Below are positions 1-6,139 of a stretch of DNA of 6,714 nucleotides, piece by piece. A program made the position numbers and the translations under genes. Origin of the DNA: Streptococcaceae bacterium (lineage in GTDB: Bacteria > Bacillota > Bacilli > Lactobacillales > Streptococcaceae). Within the stretch, counting starts at the first letter, position 1; every line of letters starts with the position of its first letter. A model generated the notes under the pieces. That model searched no databases, was not told where the DNA came from, and was given only the letters and a program-made list of their open reading frames with translations. Where the stretch lies: the NCBI GenBank assembly GCA_031259195.1, contig JAIRLR010000042.1, positions 1 to 6,714 of the forward strand, in the 5' to 3' direction.

Positions 1-23
1 AATTATCAAGGAGGAAATTTAAA

Positions 24-959
24 ATGAAAAACCAACGAAAATTAATTGTATTTGCCGCTTGCACCATCTTACTGGGAGCTATTTCTCCTTCAATAGCGGC
101 AGCAAAAACTATTTCAGCAGAAGAAAAAATAATGAAAACGGCAATTCAGGCTTATGAGCAAGATAAAAAAGTGAAGACAAGGGTTAATCCTTCAAAAACA
201 GAAACAACTTGTTACACAGATCATGCAGATGCAGCGATCACTTTTCCGAAAAATCCCAATTCTTCAATAAAAGTAAAAGATTTAGAGATTCAAGAAAAAA
301 GTTGCTCGATTGCTTTACCCTCAGATTTTGAAAATGATGGAAAGCGTGCAAGCAGAGATTTAATTTTATATCATTCAAAGCGAGGGTCGAAACTAGGACT
401 TCAAAGTACAGGAGAAGGGTTTCGAGCATTGGTTCAGATTGACGGAGCACAAGCAAGTCATGAATACGTTTACTTTTCATTTGCAAAATGGTTATCAGCT
501 AATTACAGCCAAAGACTATCTTGGAGACGAATTTGATACAGGCGAAGTTTACGTAGTGAACACACAAAATCAAATTACTTCCATCATTTCACCTGCTTGG
601 GCAAGAAATGCTAAAGGTAATGAAGTAAATACTTTCTTTACAGTTAATGGAAATCAATTGATCCAGCATATTGACTTTGATCAAAATTCTATTTTTCCTA
701 TTGTCGCAGATCCGAATTGGGTGAAAATTACTCTTTGCGCTGGAGCGTTAGGTTGGTTAGTTGGAAGCGCAGTTGTTGCTCCGGCAAAGCTTTTAAAAAT
801 TAAACGTTATATTCAGGCATTAGGAGGCCTTCGAGAAGCTGCTGCTCTTATGGTAGGTGCTACACATTTGCAGAGAAAATGCAAAGAGGTGGTCAAGCTT
901 TAGTAGCTCTTTGTGAAGAAATTATAGGAATAGGTGCCGTTAAAGACAATTGTTTTTAG
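24..959 (+). pseudogene. Secreted protein of unknown function, broken by two opposite frameshifts
   Basis: The start is an ATG 8 nt after a strong AAGGAGGA site at 8-15. Residues 1-27 form a signal peptide: basic N-terminus, hydrophobic core, and an Ala-Ala-Ala cleavage site before Lys28. The frame from 24 reads well to HEY (459-467), then must shift +1 to continue as FTFHLQNGYQL. That second frame ends at 903, but a shift back near 862-872 gives EKMQRGGQALVAL and a clean end in NCF-stop at 957-959. The repaired product is about 311 residues. After a beta-rich middle ending in FPIVADPNW comes a hydrophobic stretch (about 237-254), a basic helix-like segment (KIKRYIQALGG) and a C-terminal Cys. 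This order matches a family of exported Gram-positive proteins I know only as hypothetical. The stop overlaps the ribosome binding site of the next gene. As read, the product ends at 536 (170 residues). Sequencing error is the main alternative to real decay. Confidence 0.75.
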
Positions 960-971
960 AGGATTTTTAAT

Positions 972-1250
972 ATGATTAAAAATAAACAATTTGAAAAAAC
1001 TGGGCGTATCATAGAAATTATCCGAGTAATTGCATTTGATATACTTACTTTCTCTATAATTGTATACTTTTTTAAACATTGGTCTATTTTAAAATTCTCT
1101 TTATTTCGATGGATAGTAGTTATTTTTGTTCTTTTTGCTGCTATTTATGAAACTATTCAAGTAATTCGAAATAAAAAAAACGGAATTTTAAATCTTTTAG
1201 AACAATTAGTGAAGGAAAAGGAAGAAAAAGATCGTAAAAAGGAAAGTTAA
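972..1250 (+). CDS. Small two-pass membrane protein downstream of the secreted protein
   Basis: This 92-residue protein starts at ATG 972, 8 nt after AGAGGA (958-963), which overlaps the stop codon of the repaired upstream gene, so the two were very likely cotranscribed and coupled. It has two predicted membrane segments, about residues 16-34 and 46-65, joined by a short basic and aromatic loop. The tail (66-92) is highly charged, rich in Lys and Glu, and probably cytoplasmic. There is no signal peptidase site and no enzyme motif. I do not recognise the family. Small two-pass proteins placed directly after an exported peptide or protein are often immunity or accessory proteins; here that is inference from position. 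A shorter, similarly built protein lies at 1364-1612 behind a remnant of a second copy of the upstream gene, which strengthens the view that the two genes form a unit. Confidence 0.7.
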   Translation: MIKNKQFEKTGRIIEIIRVIAFDILTFSIIVYFFKHWSILKFSLFRWIVVIFVLFAAIYETIQVIRNKKNGILNLLEQLVKEKEEKDRKKES

Positions 1251-1268
1251 AAAATTAATTTTCTGTGT

Positions 1269-1373
1269 ATGACTTTGACTTCGGTTAAAAAGGTACATCA
1301 TGGAGGTCAAGCGCTATTAAATTTAGCAGCCGAAATTTCAGGAATTAGTGGAGTAGCGGAGCATTGTCTATAA
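1269..1373 (+). pseudogene. C-terminal remnant of a second copy of the secreted protein
   Basis: The frame reads MTLTSVKKVHHGGQALLN and on to a stop at 1371-1373, ending GVAEHCL. The last 23 residues align without gaps to the repaired C-terminus of the gene at 24-959: 12 of 23 positions are identical, including GGQAL, the EI..GI core, a Val and the penultimate Cys. Everything upstream of this tail (signal peptide, beta-rich middle, hydrophobic segment) is missing. The ATG at 1269 has no ribosome binding site, so I read this as a deletion remnant rather than a small gene. The left limit of homology is uncertain; convincing identity begins at 1302. The divergence between the two tails suggests an old duplication or an array of related modules, not a recent copy. 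Confidence 0.72.
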
Positions 1374-1612
1374 GTGACGATAATTTAAAAAGAATTGAAA
1401 CAATTGTCCTTGTCCTTTTGGATACAAGTTTTTTGATAGAATTAATTTGCTTTATGATTGATTTTTTAAATGGTGTTATTACTTTTAGAAAAATTTTTCA
1501 ATTATTTCTTATGTTTCTTTTTTGCATCTATGCTACTTATTCGCTATTTAACAAGAAAAGTTTTTTTGATAAATTTTTCAATAAAGATGGAACGATAAAA
1601 GATGAATATTAA
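1364..1612 (+). CDS. Small two-pass membrane protein, probable paralogue of the one at 972-1250
   Basis: This open frame of 82 codons has two hydrophobic segments, about residues 13-32 and 44-61, and a charged tail ending KDGTIKDEY. Size, spacing of the segments, the FR.. entry into the second segment, and an aromatic/Lys-rich stretch after it (NKKSFFDKFF) resemble the 972-1250 product (NKKNGILNLL at the same place), but overall identity is low. The start is uncertain. No ATG precedes residue 31, which would cut the first segment away; TTG at 1364 lies 10 nt after GGAG (1350-1353) and overlaps the last three codons of the secreted-protein remnant. Because upstream sequence has been deleted, it may now be poorly expressed. 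The function is unknown; a membrane-anchored partner or immunity protein is inferred from context. Confidence 0.55.
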   Translation: MSISDDNLKRIETIVLVLLDTSFLIELICFMIDFLNGVITFRKIFQLFLMFLFCIYATYSLFNKKSFFDKFFNKDGTIKDEY

Positions 1613-1652
1613 AGAGTATTTGGAGAAAAAACAAAGAAAAAATTTCAATTTC

Positions 1653-1700
1653 AGGATTAGAACATGCATAGGCTCTAATCCTATTTGAATTTATTTTTTG
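1653..1700 (+). terminator. Probable factor-independent terminator
   Basis: A perfect 9-bp stem (AGGATTAGA at 1653-1661 with TCTAATCCT at 1674-1682) encloses a 12-nt loop and is followed by a T-rich stretch ending in TTATTTTTTG. It lies 40 nt after the stop of the second small membrane protein and would end the left-hand transcript. The stem is only moderately GC-rich and the T run starts a few bases late, so efficiency may be modest. Confidence 0.6.
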
Positions 1701-1980
1701 AAAATGCGTGATTTTTTTATCATTAAGTTGACAGAACCAGGGGGCATATAGCTACCTGAAAAAAGATATTAAATGATTAAAGGAGCATATTTTAGAAGTT
1801 TGGAAAGAGATCTAATAAGATTTGGATGACATTTCCAGTGTGTAAATGAGCTAGGTAGGACGTTGTTCATAAAACTTTAACTAAGATTTTTATTTGGAGC
1901 ATTAATATAAAATTTTTAAGAAATTTTTTAACTTTTTTCTTTTTTAGTAATGTATAATTAGATGCAAAGGAAGAACACTT
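1701..1980. other. Gene-free stretch with promoter-like sequence at its end
   Basis: Together with the terminator this forms a gap of about 370 bases without a gene. All frames carry frequent stops. It contains a consensus TTGACA at 1728-1733 with no matching -10 box, a run of poly-T and poly-A rich DNA at 1908-1946, and a promoter-like site at 1953-1958. I see no RNA gene. It may be the outer part of the degraded insertion element whose transposase remnant begins at 1981, but I could not identify a terminal inverted repeat pair. Confidence 0.4.
1928..1958 (+). promoter_or_regulatory. Possible promoter of the transposase remnant
   Basis: A perfect TATAAT lies at 1953-1958, preceded directly by TG. 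The best -35 candidate is TTAACT at 1928-1933 (4 of 6 matches, 19-nt spacer, longer than ideal). A transcript starting about 1965 would carry the AAGGAAG site (1967-1973) and ATG at 1981. Beyond the remnant the next complete genes on this strand are the SNF2 and SWIM pair, and I see no clear terminator between. Confidence 0.4.
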
Positions 1981-2365
1981 ATGTGTATAGCGAAGGTTAA
2001 GAATCATGATATCCCCTATCTTCAAGTAATGGAGAGTTATTCTATCAAAAAAGATGGCGTAAGAACCTCCATCGTGTTTTGACGGTGGAAAACCCGGCTT
2101 TCTAAAAAGACCGCACACATCATTTAAAGAAGGTCGACCAATTATTCCCGAACTCGAAGGACTAATTGTTAAAGATAAACCTCCTAAAATAATTCTTCAT
2201 TTCGACCTTGACTATGACGGTGAGGGCTTTGGTTCACCAAAAAATATCGGTTATTCCTTGTTAAAAAGCCTGTATAACCCGAGTTTACTGTTAAACTTAG
2301 GCCGAGTGACAAAGGTTGATGAGGATCTTGATAGTTTTTTTTCAGGCATTTGGTGTGAAGCATGA
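1981..2365 (+). pseudogene. Degraded transposase N-terminus, IS1634-like
   Basis: An ATG at 1981 follows AAGGAAG by 7 nt and opens MCIAKVKNHDIPYLQVMESY, then KKDGVR, the usual N-terminal pattern of IS1634-type (IS4 superfamily) transposases. That frame stops at 2080-2082. The +1 frame carries on from about 2075 through FKEGRPIIPELEG, a DLDYDGEG segment and NIGYSLLKSLYN (a typical N-GY-LL--LYN element of the same proteins), and stops at 2363-2365. About 125 codons of a protein that normally exceeds 500 residues remain; the catalytic DDE core is absent. Base composition is visibly less AT-rich than the flanking genes, as expected for an acquired element. Family assignment rests on motif memory, not on an alignment, and another DDE transposase family is possible. 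Confidence 0.55.
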
Positions 2366-2565
2366 ACTTTGTTTGCTTACAGTTACTCAGATTAGAGGCT
2401 TTAAGTATGCGATTGATCAAGCGGTGAGGTCGCAGTAGAGTTGTGGGTTTGGATGAGAGAGTTTTATTCACCTGCTTTTTTGCATTGATTAAATCGCTGG
2501 TTATCGTTGAGATAGCGCATGGTAGTGCGGAACTGTTAAGCTTAGGATATAATGATAGGAGAAAA

Positions 2566-5157
2566 ATGATCAATTATCAATTGGATGTCTTTTTTAATGA
2601 AAGCGATTTTTCGATTGAAAAAGTAGAACATAATAATAATAAAATTTTTTTCGATGAAAAATTATTTGAAAATTTTAAAAAAGCGAAATTTAAAACGCTT
2701 TATGATTTTGCTTTTTTTGCAGAAAACAAACTTATGTTACCTTCTTTACATTTTCTGTATAAATTTTCCAATATATTTGTTCGCGAAACGTCTTTTGATA
2801 GTGATATTGAGGTTAATAAAGCAGCAAAAGGTATTGAAGATTCGGTTATTTTGGAAATTTTGCAACTTGTCCCGTTTGCAGTGGGAGCGGAATATATTAA
2901 TGTTACTTGGGTTAAAAATATATGGGATGAGTTATCTCAGATATTTAATGAAGAGATTGCAACTTTTTCAGGTAGTGTTCAAGATTATTTCAAACAAAAG
3001 GATGCTAAATTAAATGTTGCCGGACGGGTGTTTTTTCATTTAGTTGAAAGCAAACGCGAAGAATATCCTTTTGCTTTTTTGGCTACTTACAGTACAAAAG
3101 AAAATGAAGAATTAACTCATCTTCCGCTCAAAAATGCTTTAACTGAGTATCAAGGGGATCAAGATAAGCTGTTGTCTTTATTGGCGAGCGTTAGTAAAGC
3201 TGCCAATAATAGCCAACTTATTTCTGAACTTATGGAAAGCGGAGAACTTTTTTCGCCAATTAGATTTACTAAAGATGAGGCTTATACATTTTTGCAAGAG
3301 TTACCGATTTATGAAGAAAGTGGAATTGTCTGTCGTATTCCTAACTGGTGGAAGAGAAACACTCGGACAAAGTTATCCTTAGCTGTTGGCGAAGTTTCTC
3401 CTGCTAAAGTGGGAATTGATGCTTTGGTTTCATTTCGTCCTGAGGTTCATTTGGGAGATGTTACGTTGACCTTAGAAGAGGTTCAAAATGTGCTTTCGCA
3501 AACGAGTGGACTTTCGTTTATTAAAGGCAAGTGGGTTGAAGTAGATCCTAAGAGACTTGAAGAGATTCAAAAAGCTTTTAATAACATGCAAAAGGATGGA
3601 GAGGTGACGTTGGCAGATGCTATGCGTTTGCAATTAGGATTAGCAGATGATTTTGGTGGAGGTACTGAAGAAGAGGTAGAAGTAACCAATGGCGAGTGGT
3701 TGCAATCAGTTAAAGAAAAGCTTATTAATCCTGGAAAAATTGAAAATTTATTTCCAACTAAAAGTTTTAAAGCTAAGCTAAGGCATTACCAGCAAACAGG
3801 ATTAAACTGGCTTTATTTTATGAAAAATCTAGGTTTTGGAGCACTTTTAGCTGATGATATGGGACTTGGCAAAACCATTCAGATATTGGCATTGCTTGAT
3901 TATTTAAGGGAGCAAAGCTTAAAAACACTACTTGTTGTTCCAGCATCTTTGATCTGCAACTGGCAACAAGAGATTGAAAAGTTTGCGCCAAACTTAAAAG
4001 CTACTATTTTGCTGGATGAAACGTTTAATACTGAAGAATATGATTTATTTATTGTTACTTATAATCGAGTTTCAAGAATTGAAAAGCTAAAAAAAATTCA
4101 GTGGGATTTATTAATTCTTGATGAAGCTCAAGCAATTAAAAACGCTAATACAAAGCAAACAAAAGCGGTTAAATCCTTAGAAGCTAATTATAAAATTGCG
4201 ATGACTGGAACACCAATTGAAAATCGATTGGTTGATTTATGGTCTATTTTTGATTTTCTAAATAAAGGGTTGCTGGGAAATCGCAAAGAGTTTACAAATT
4301 TTGCTAAAAAGCTGAAGGTGGACTTATCTGGTTATTCTACAGTTAAAAATGTTGTAAATCCGTTTATTTTAAGAAGATTAAAAACAGATAAGAAAATTAT
4401 TTCTGATTTACCTGAAAAAATTGAACTTAAATCCTTTACTTCCTTGACGAGAAAGCAAGTGGTATTGTATAAAGCTTTAGTGAAAGAGTTAGAAACAGTT
4501 TTAGATGATAGTGATGAGATGGCTGCAATCAAGCGTCGAGGAATAGTATTGGCTAGCCTTATGAAATTTAAGCAAATTTGCAATCATCCAGATCAATATT
4601 TAGGCCAGCAAGAATATGATTTTCAATTGAGTGGGAAGTTTAAAAAATTAGGAGAAATTTGTGAGATTATTCGTGATAAGCGAGAAAGGGTATTAGTATT
4701 TACTCAATTTAAGGAAATGACAAAGCCCATTGCAGACTTTTTAAGTAAAATTTTTGGAAGAGAAGGTTTAGTTTTGCATGGGAGTACGACGGTTAAAAAG
4801 AGGGGCGAATTGGTAGACAAGTTTAACGGAGAGGCTTATGTTCCTTTTATGGTTTTATCTTTAAAAGCAGGTGGAGTTGGTTTGAATTTAACTGCGGCTA
4901 ATCATGTTGTTCATTTTGATCGATGGTGGAATCCAGCGATTGAAAATCAAGCTACAGATAGAGTTTTTCGTATTGGTCAGAAGAAAAATGTTGTGGTGCA
5001 TAAATTTATTACAAATGGGACAATTGAAGAAAAAATTGATGAAATGTTGGAAGAAAAACAGAAACTTTCAGACGATATCATCGCTTCTAGTGGAGAAAAT
5101 TGGCTTACTGAGATGGATAACAAAAAGTTATTAAATCTTTTTAAATTGGAGGTTTGA
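2566..5157 (+). CDS. SNF2-family DNA-dependent ATPase (helicase-like)
   Basis: The product is 863 residues from ATG 2566, preceded by AGGAG (2557-2561) with a short 4-nt spacer. The N-terminal ~225 residues are family-specific. About residues 230-345 form the bacterial SNF2-associated domain (DUF3670 type): LPIYEESGIV, an NWW at 260-262, GIDALVSF and GKWVEVDP. The SNF2 ATPase core follows: DDMGLGKT (Walker A, 430-437, Lys436), VVPASL, DEAQ (519-522), TGTP (547-550), then the second RecA lobe with VLVFTQF, LKAGGVGLNLT and QATDRVFRIGQ (795-805, arginine fingers). All motifs look intact, so an ATP-driven DNA translocase is expected; strand unwinding is not typical of this group. An in-frame GTG at 2443 would add 41 residues, but that stretch is poor, hydrophobic and unlike the family, so I chose 2566. 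The SWIM gene follows after one base. The cellular role is unsettled; remodelling of DNA-protein complexes, repair or defence are possible. Confidence 0.93.
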   Translation: MINYQLDVFFNESDFSIEKVEHNNNKIFFDEKLFENFKKAKFKTLYDFAFFAENKLMLPSLHFLYKFSNIFVRETSFDSDIEVNKAAKGIEDSVILEILQLVPFAVGAEYINVTWVKNIWDELSQIFNEEIATFSGSVQDYFKQKDAKLNVAGRVFFHLVESKREEYPFAFLATYSTKENEELTHLPLKNALTEYQGDQDKLLSLLASVSKAANNSQLISELMESGELFSPIRFTKDEAYTFLQELPIYEESGIVCRIPNWWKRNTRTKLSLAVGEVSPAKVGIDALVSFRPEVHLGDVTLTLEEVQNVLSQTSGLSFIKGKWVEVDPKRLEEIQKAFNNMQKDGEVTLADAMRLQLGLADDFGGGTEEEVEVTNGEWLQSVKEKLINPGKIENLFPTKSFKAKLRHYQQTGLNWLYFMKNLGFGALLADDMGLGKTIQILALLDYLREQSLKTLLVVPASLICNWQQEIEKFAPNLKATILLDETFNTEEYDLFIVTYNRVSRIEKLKKIQWDLLILDEAQAIKNANTKQTKAVKSLEANYKIAMTGTPIENRLVDLWSIFDFLNKGLLGNRKEFTNFAKKLKVDLSGYSTVKNVVNPFILRRLKTDKKIISDLPEKIELKSFTSLTRKQVVLYKALVKELETVLDDSDEMAAIKRRGIVLASLMKFKQICNHPDQYLGQQEYDFQLSGKFKKLGEICEIIRDKRERVLVFTQFKEMTKPIADFLSKIFGREGLVLHGSTTVKKRGELVDKFNGEAYVPFMVLSLKAGGVGLNLTAANHVVHFDRWWNPAIENQATDRVFRIGQKKNVVVHKFITNGTIEEKIDEMLEEKQKLSDDIIASSGENWLTEMDNKKLLNLFKLEV

Positions 5158-5158
5158 T

Positions 5159-5872
5159 ATGTGGGGATATTACGATTATGTACCTGTTTCTGAGAAAAAG
5201 AAACGAGCCCAGAAAAAATTAAAGAAATTGCAAAAGAAAAATCCTGATATAAAGCCCGTCATCGTTGAAGGAAGAGCAATTGCTAAAACTTTTTGGGGTA
5301 TTTCTTGGAATAAGAATCTTGCAAGTTATGCAGATTATTCTAATCGAATTGGTCGAGGACGCTCTTATGTAAAGAATGGTTTGATACTTGATTTGCAAAT
5401 CAAGGAATGTGAAGTTTCTGGCTTGGTTTATGGTTCTTCTGGCGAGGTTTATAGTGTCAATATTGAAATTGCTAAGTTTCCGGAAAAGAAGTGGAAAAAG
5501 ATCTTAAAGAGTTGTAGTCATCAAATTGAAAGTATGGAGAAATTAATCTCTGGAGTTTTTCCCAAGGAATTAAAAGAAAGTTTTTTGCAAAAAGGTGAGG
5601 GGCTTTTTCCAAATTCTGATGAGATCGTGATGAGCTGTGATTGTTATGATTATGCAACGATGTGTAAGCATGTTTCAGCTATATTATACGGAGTAGGCGC
5701 ACGATTAGATTCAGAGCCGATGCTTTTCTTTACTCTTAGAGGAATTGATTCGAAAGAATTACTTGCAAAAACGGTGGAGGAAAAAATTCAGGATATGATT
5801 AAAAACTCTGATCGTAAAACAAGTCGGATGATGGATGAGGACGATATTTCTGAACTTTTTAGAATTGAATAA
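5159..5872 (+). CDS. SWIM zinc-finger protein, partner of the SNF2 ATPase
   Basis: This 237-residue protein starts one base after the SNF2 stop, 6 nt behind GGAGG (5148-5152) inside the last SNF2 codons, so translation is probably coupled. It opens MWGYYDYVPVSEKKKRAQKK, a basic helix. The middle has TFWGISWNKNL, SYADYSNRIGRGRSYVKNG and a VYGSSGEVYSV segment, the standard body of the bacterial SWIM partner protein. The finger is C160-x-C162-x6-C169-x-H171, a complete CxC...CxH zinc site, followed by AILYGVGARLD. SWIM fingers bind DNA or proteins. In many bacteria this protein is encoded beside an SNF2 ATPase that, as here, lacks its own SWIM domain, so it probably supplies the DNA- or target-binding part of a two-subunit machine. 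The acidic C-terminus (MDEDDISELF) could be a contact site. No terminator of classic form follows. Confidence 0.9.
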   Translation: MWGYYDYVPVSEKKKRAQKKLKKLQKKNPDIKPVIVEGRAIAKTFWGISWNKNLASYADYSNRIGRGRSYVKNGLILDLQIKECEVSGLVYGSSGEVYSVNIEIAKFPEKKWKKILKSCSHQIESMEKLISGVFPKELKESFLQKGEGLFPNSDEIVMSCDCYDYATMCKHVSAILYGVGARLDSEPMLFFTLRGIDSKELLAKTVEEKIQDMIKNSDRKTSRMMDEDDISELFRIE

Positions 5873-5938
5873 AGGCAAGTTGTAATTCACAAAACCTGCA
5901 AAAAAAAGTGGGTTGAGAAATTTCGCATTGTCAAGGTT

Positions 5939-6008
5939 GGGTAGTATTTTTTGAGTTATTTGTTCCTCAAAAAATCTCCACCCTATTAACTGGATTTTGA
6001 TGGGTGGA
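5939..6008. repeat. Overlapping inverted repeats between the SWIM gene and pgk
   Basis: A perfect 10-bp inverted repeat (ATTTTTTGAG at 5946-5955 and CTCAAAAAAT at 5966-5975, 10-nt loop) is flanked by GGGT (5939-5942) and ACCC (5980-5983), which can extend it. The right arm TCCACCC (5977-5983) is also perfectly complementary to GGGTGGA at 6002-6008. The two folds share 5980-5983 and exclude each other there. No T-run follows either fold, so this is not a classic terminator. Possible roles are a regulator-binding dyad, RNA processing site or weak transcription end. Confidence 0.5.
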
Positions 6009-6024
6009 CGGTTTTGGGTTACAA

Positions 6025-6051
6025 TTTACAGTTTCGCAAGAGGTCTAATAT
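6025..6051 (+). promoter_or_regulatory. Weak candidate promoter for pgk
   Basis: TTTACA (6025-6030) resembles a -35 box (5 of 6) and TAATAT (6046-6051) a -10 box, but the 15-nt spacer is short. It would give a leader of about 80 nt ahead of pgk. I found no better pair in the 267-nt gap, and the call rests on position as much as on sequence. Confidence 0.25.
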
Positions 6052-6060
6052 TTATATTGC

Positions 6061-6108
6061 TATCTTCAACATAGATGTGTTTTAAGTTTTTTTGAGCTGT
6101 GGAAGATA
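6061..6108. promoter_or_regulatory. Long imperfect inverted repeat in the pgk leader
   Basis: TATCTTCAACA (6061-6071) pairs with TGTGGAAGATA (6098-6108) at 10 of 11 positions around a 26-nt loop containing a run of seven T. It ends 31 nt before the pgk start, so it would lie within the 5' leader of any transcript begun upstream. It could be an RNA hairpin that stabilises or controls the message, or a spaced operator. I know of no named element that matches. Confidence 0.35.
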
Positions 6109-6139
6109 AGTTGGGTAGAAAAGGGGTTTTCATAAGATT

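Noticed and set aside
862..885. Programmed -1 frameshift in the secreted-protein gene
   Set aside because: No X-XXY-YYZ heptamer or strong downstream hairpin is visible, and the other break needs a +1 shift; mutation or sequencing error is simpler.
1728..1733. Consensus TTGACA
   Set aside because: No -10 box at 15-19 nt and no gene close downstream.
1773..1829. Short frame MIKGAYFRSLERDLIRFG
   Set aside because: Only 18 codons, no ribosome binding site, no context.
1867..2118. Minus-strand open frame of 83 codons
   Set aside because: It covers the promoter and N-terminal codons of the transposase remnant in reverse and is Lys/Leu-rich low-complexity sequence.
2548..2553. Perfect TATAAT just before the SNF2 start
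   Set aside because: A transcript from it would begin about 6 nt before the ATG, after the ribosome binding site, and no -35 box is found at 16-18 nt; probably chance in AT-rich DNA.
2184..2573. Minus-strand open frame of 129 codons over the transposase remnant and SNF2 upstream region
   Set aside because: No ribosome binding site or recognisable family, and it runs across two unrelated + strand features; it looks like a chance reading.
6002..6012. GGGTGGACGGT as a T-box antiterminator motif
   Set aside because: It resembles the T-box core only partly, and no specifier stem, downstream terminator or aminoacyl-tRNA-related gene is present; pgk is not a T-box gene.
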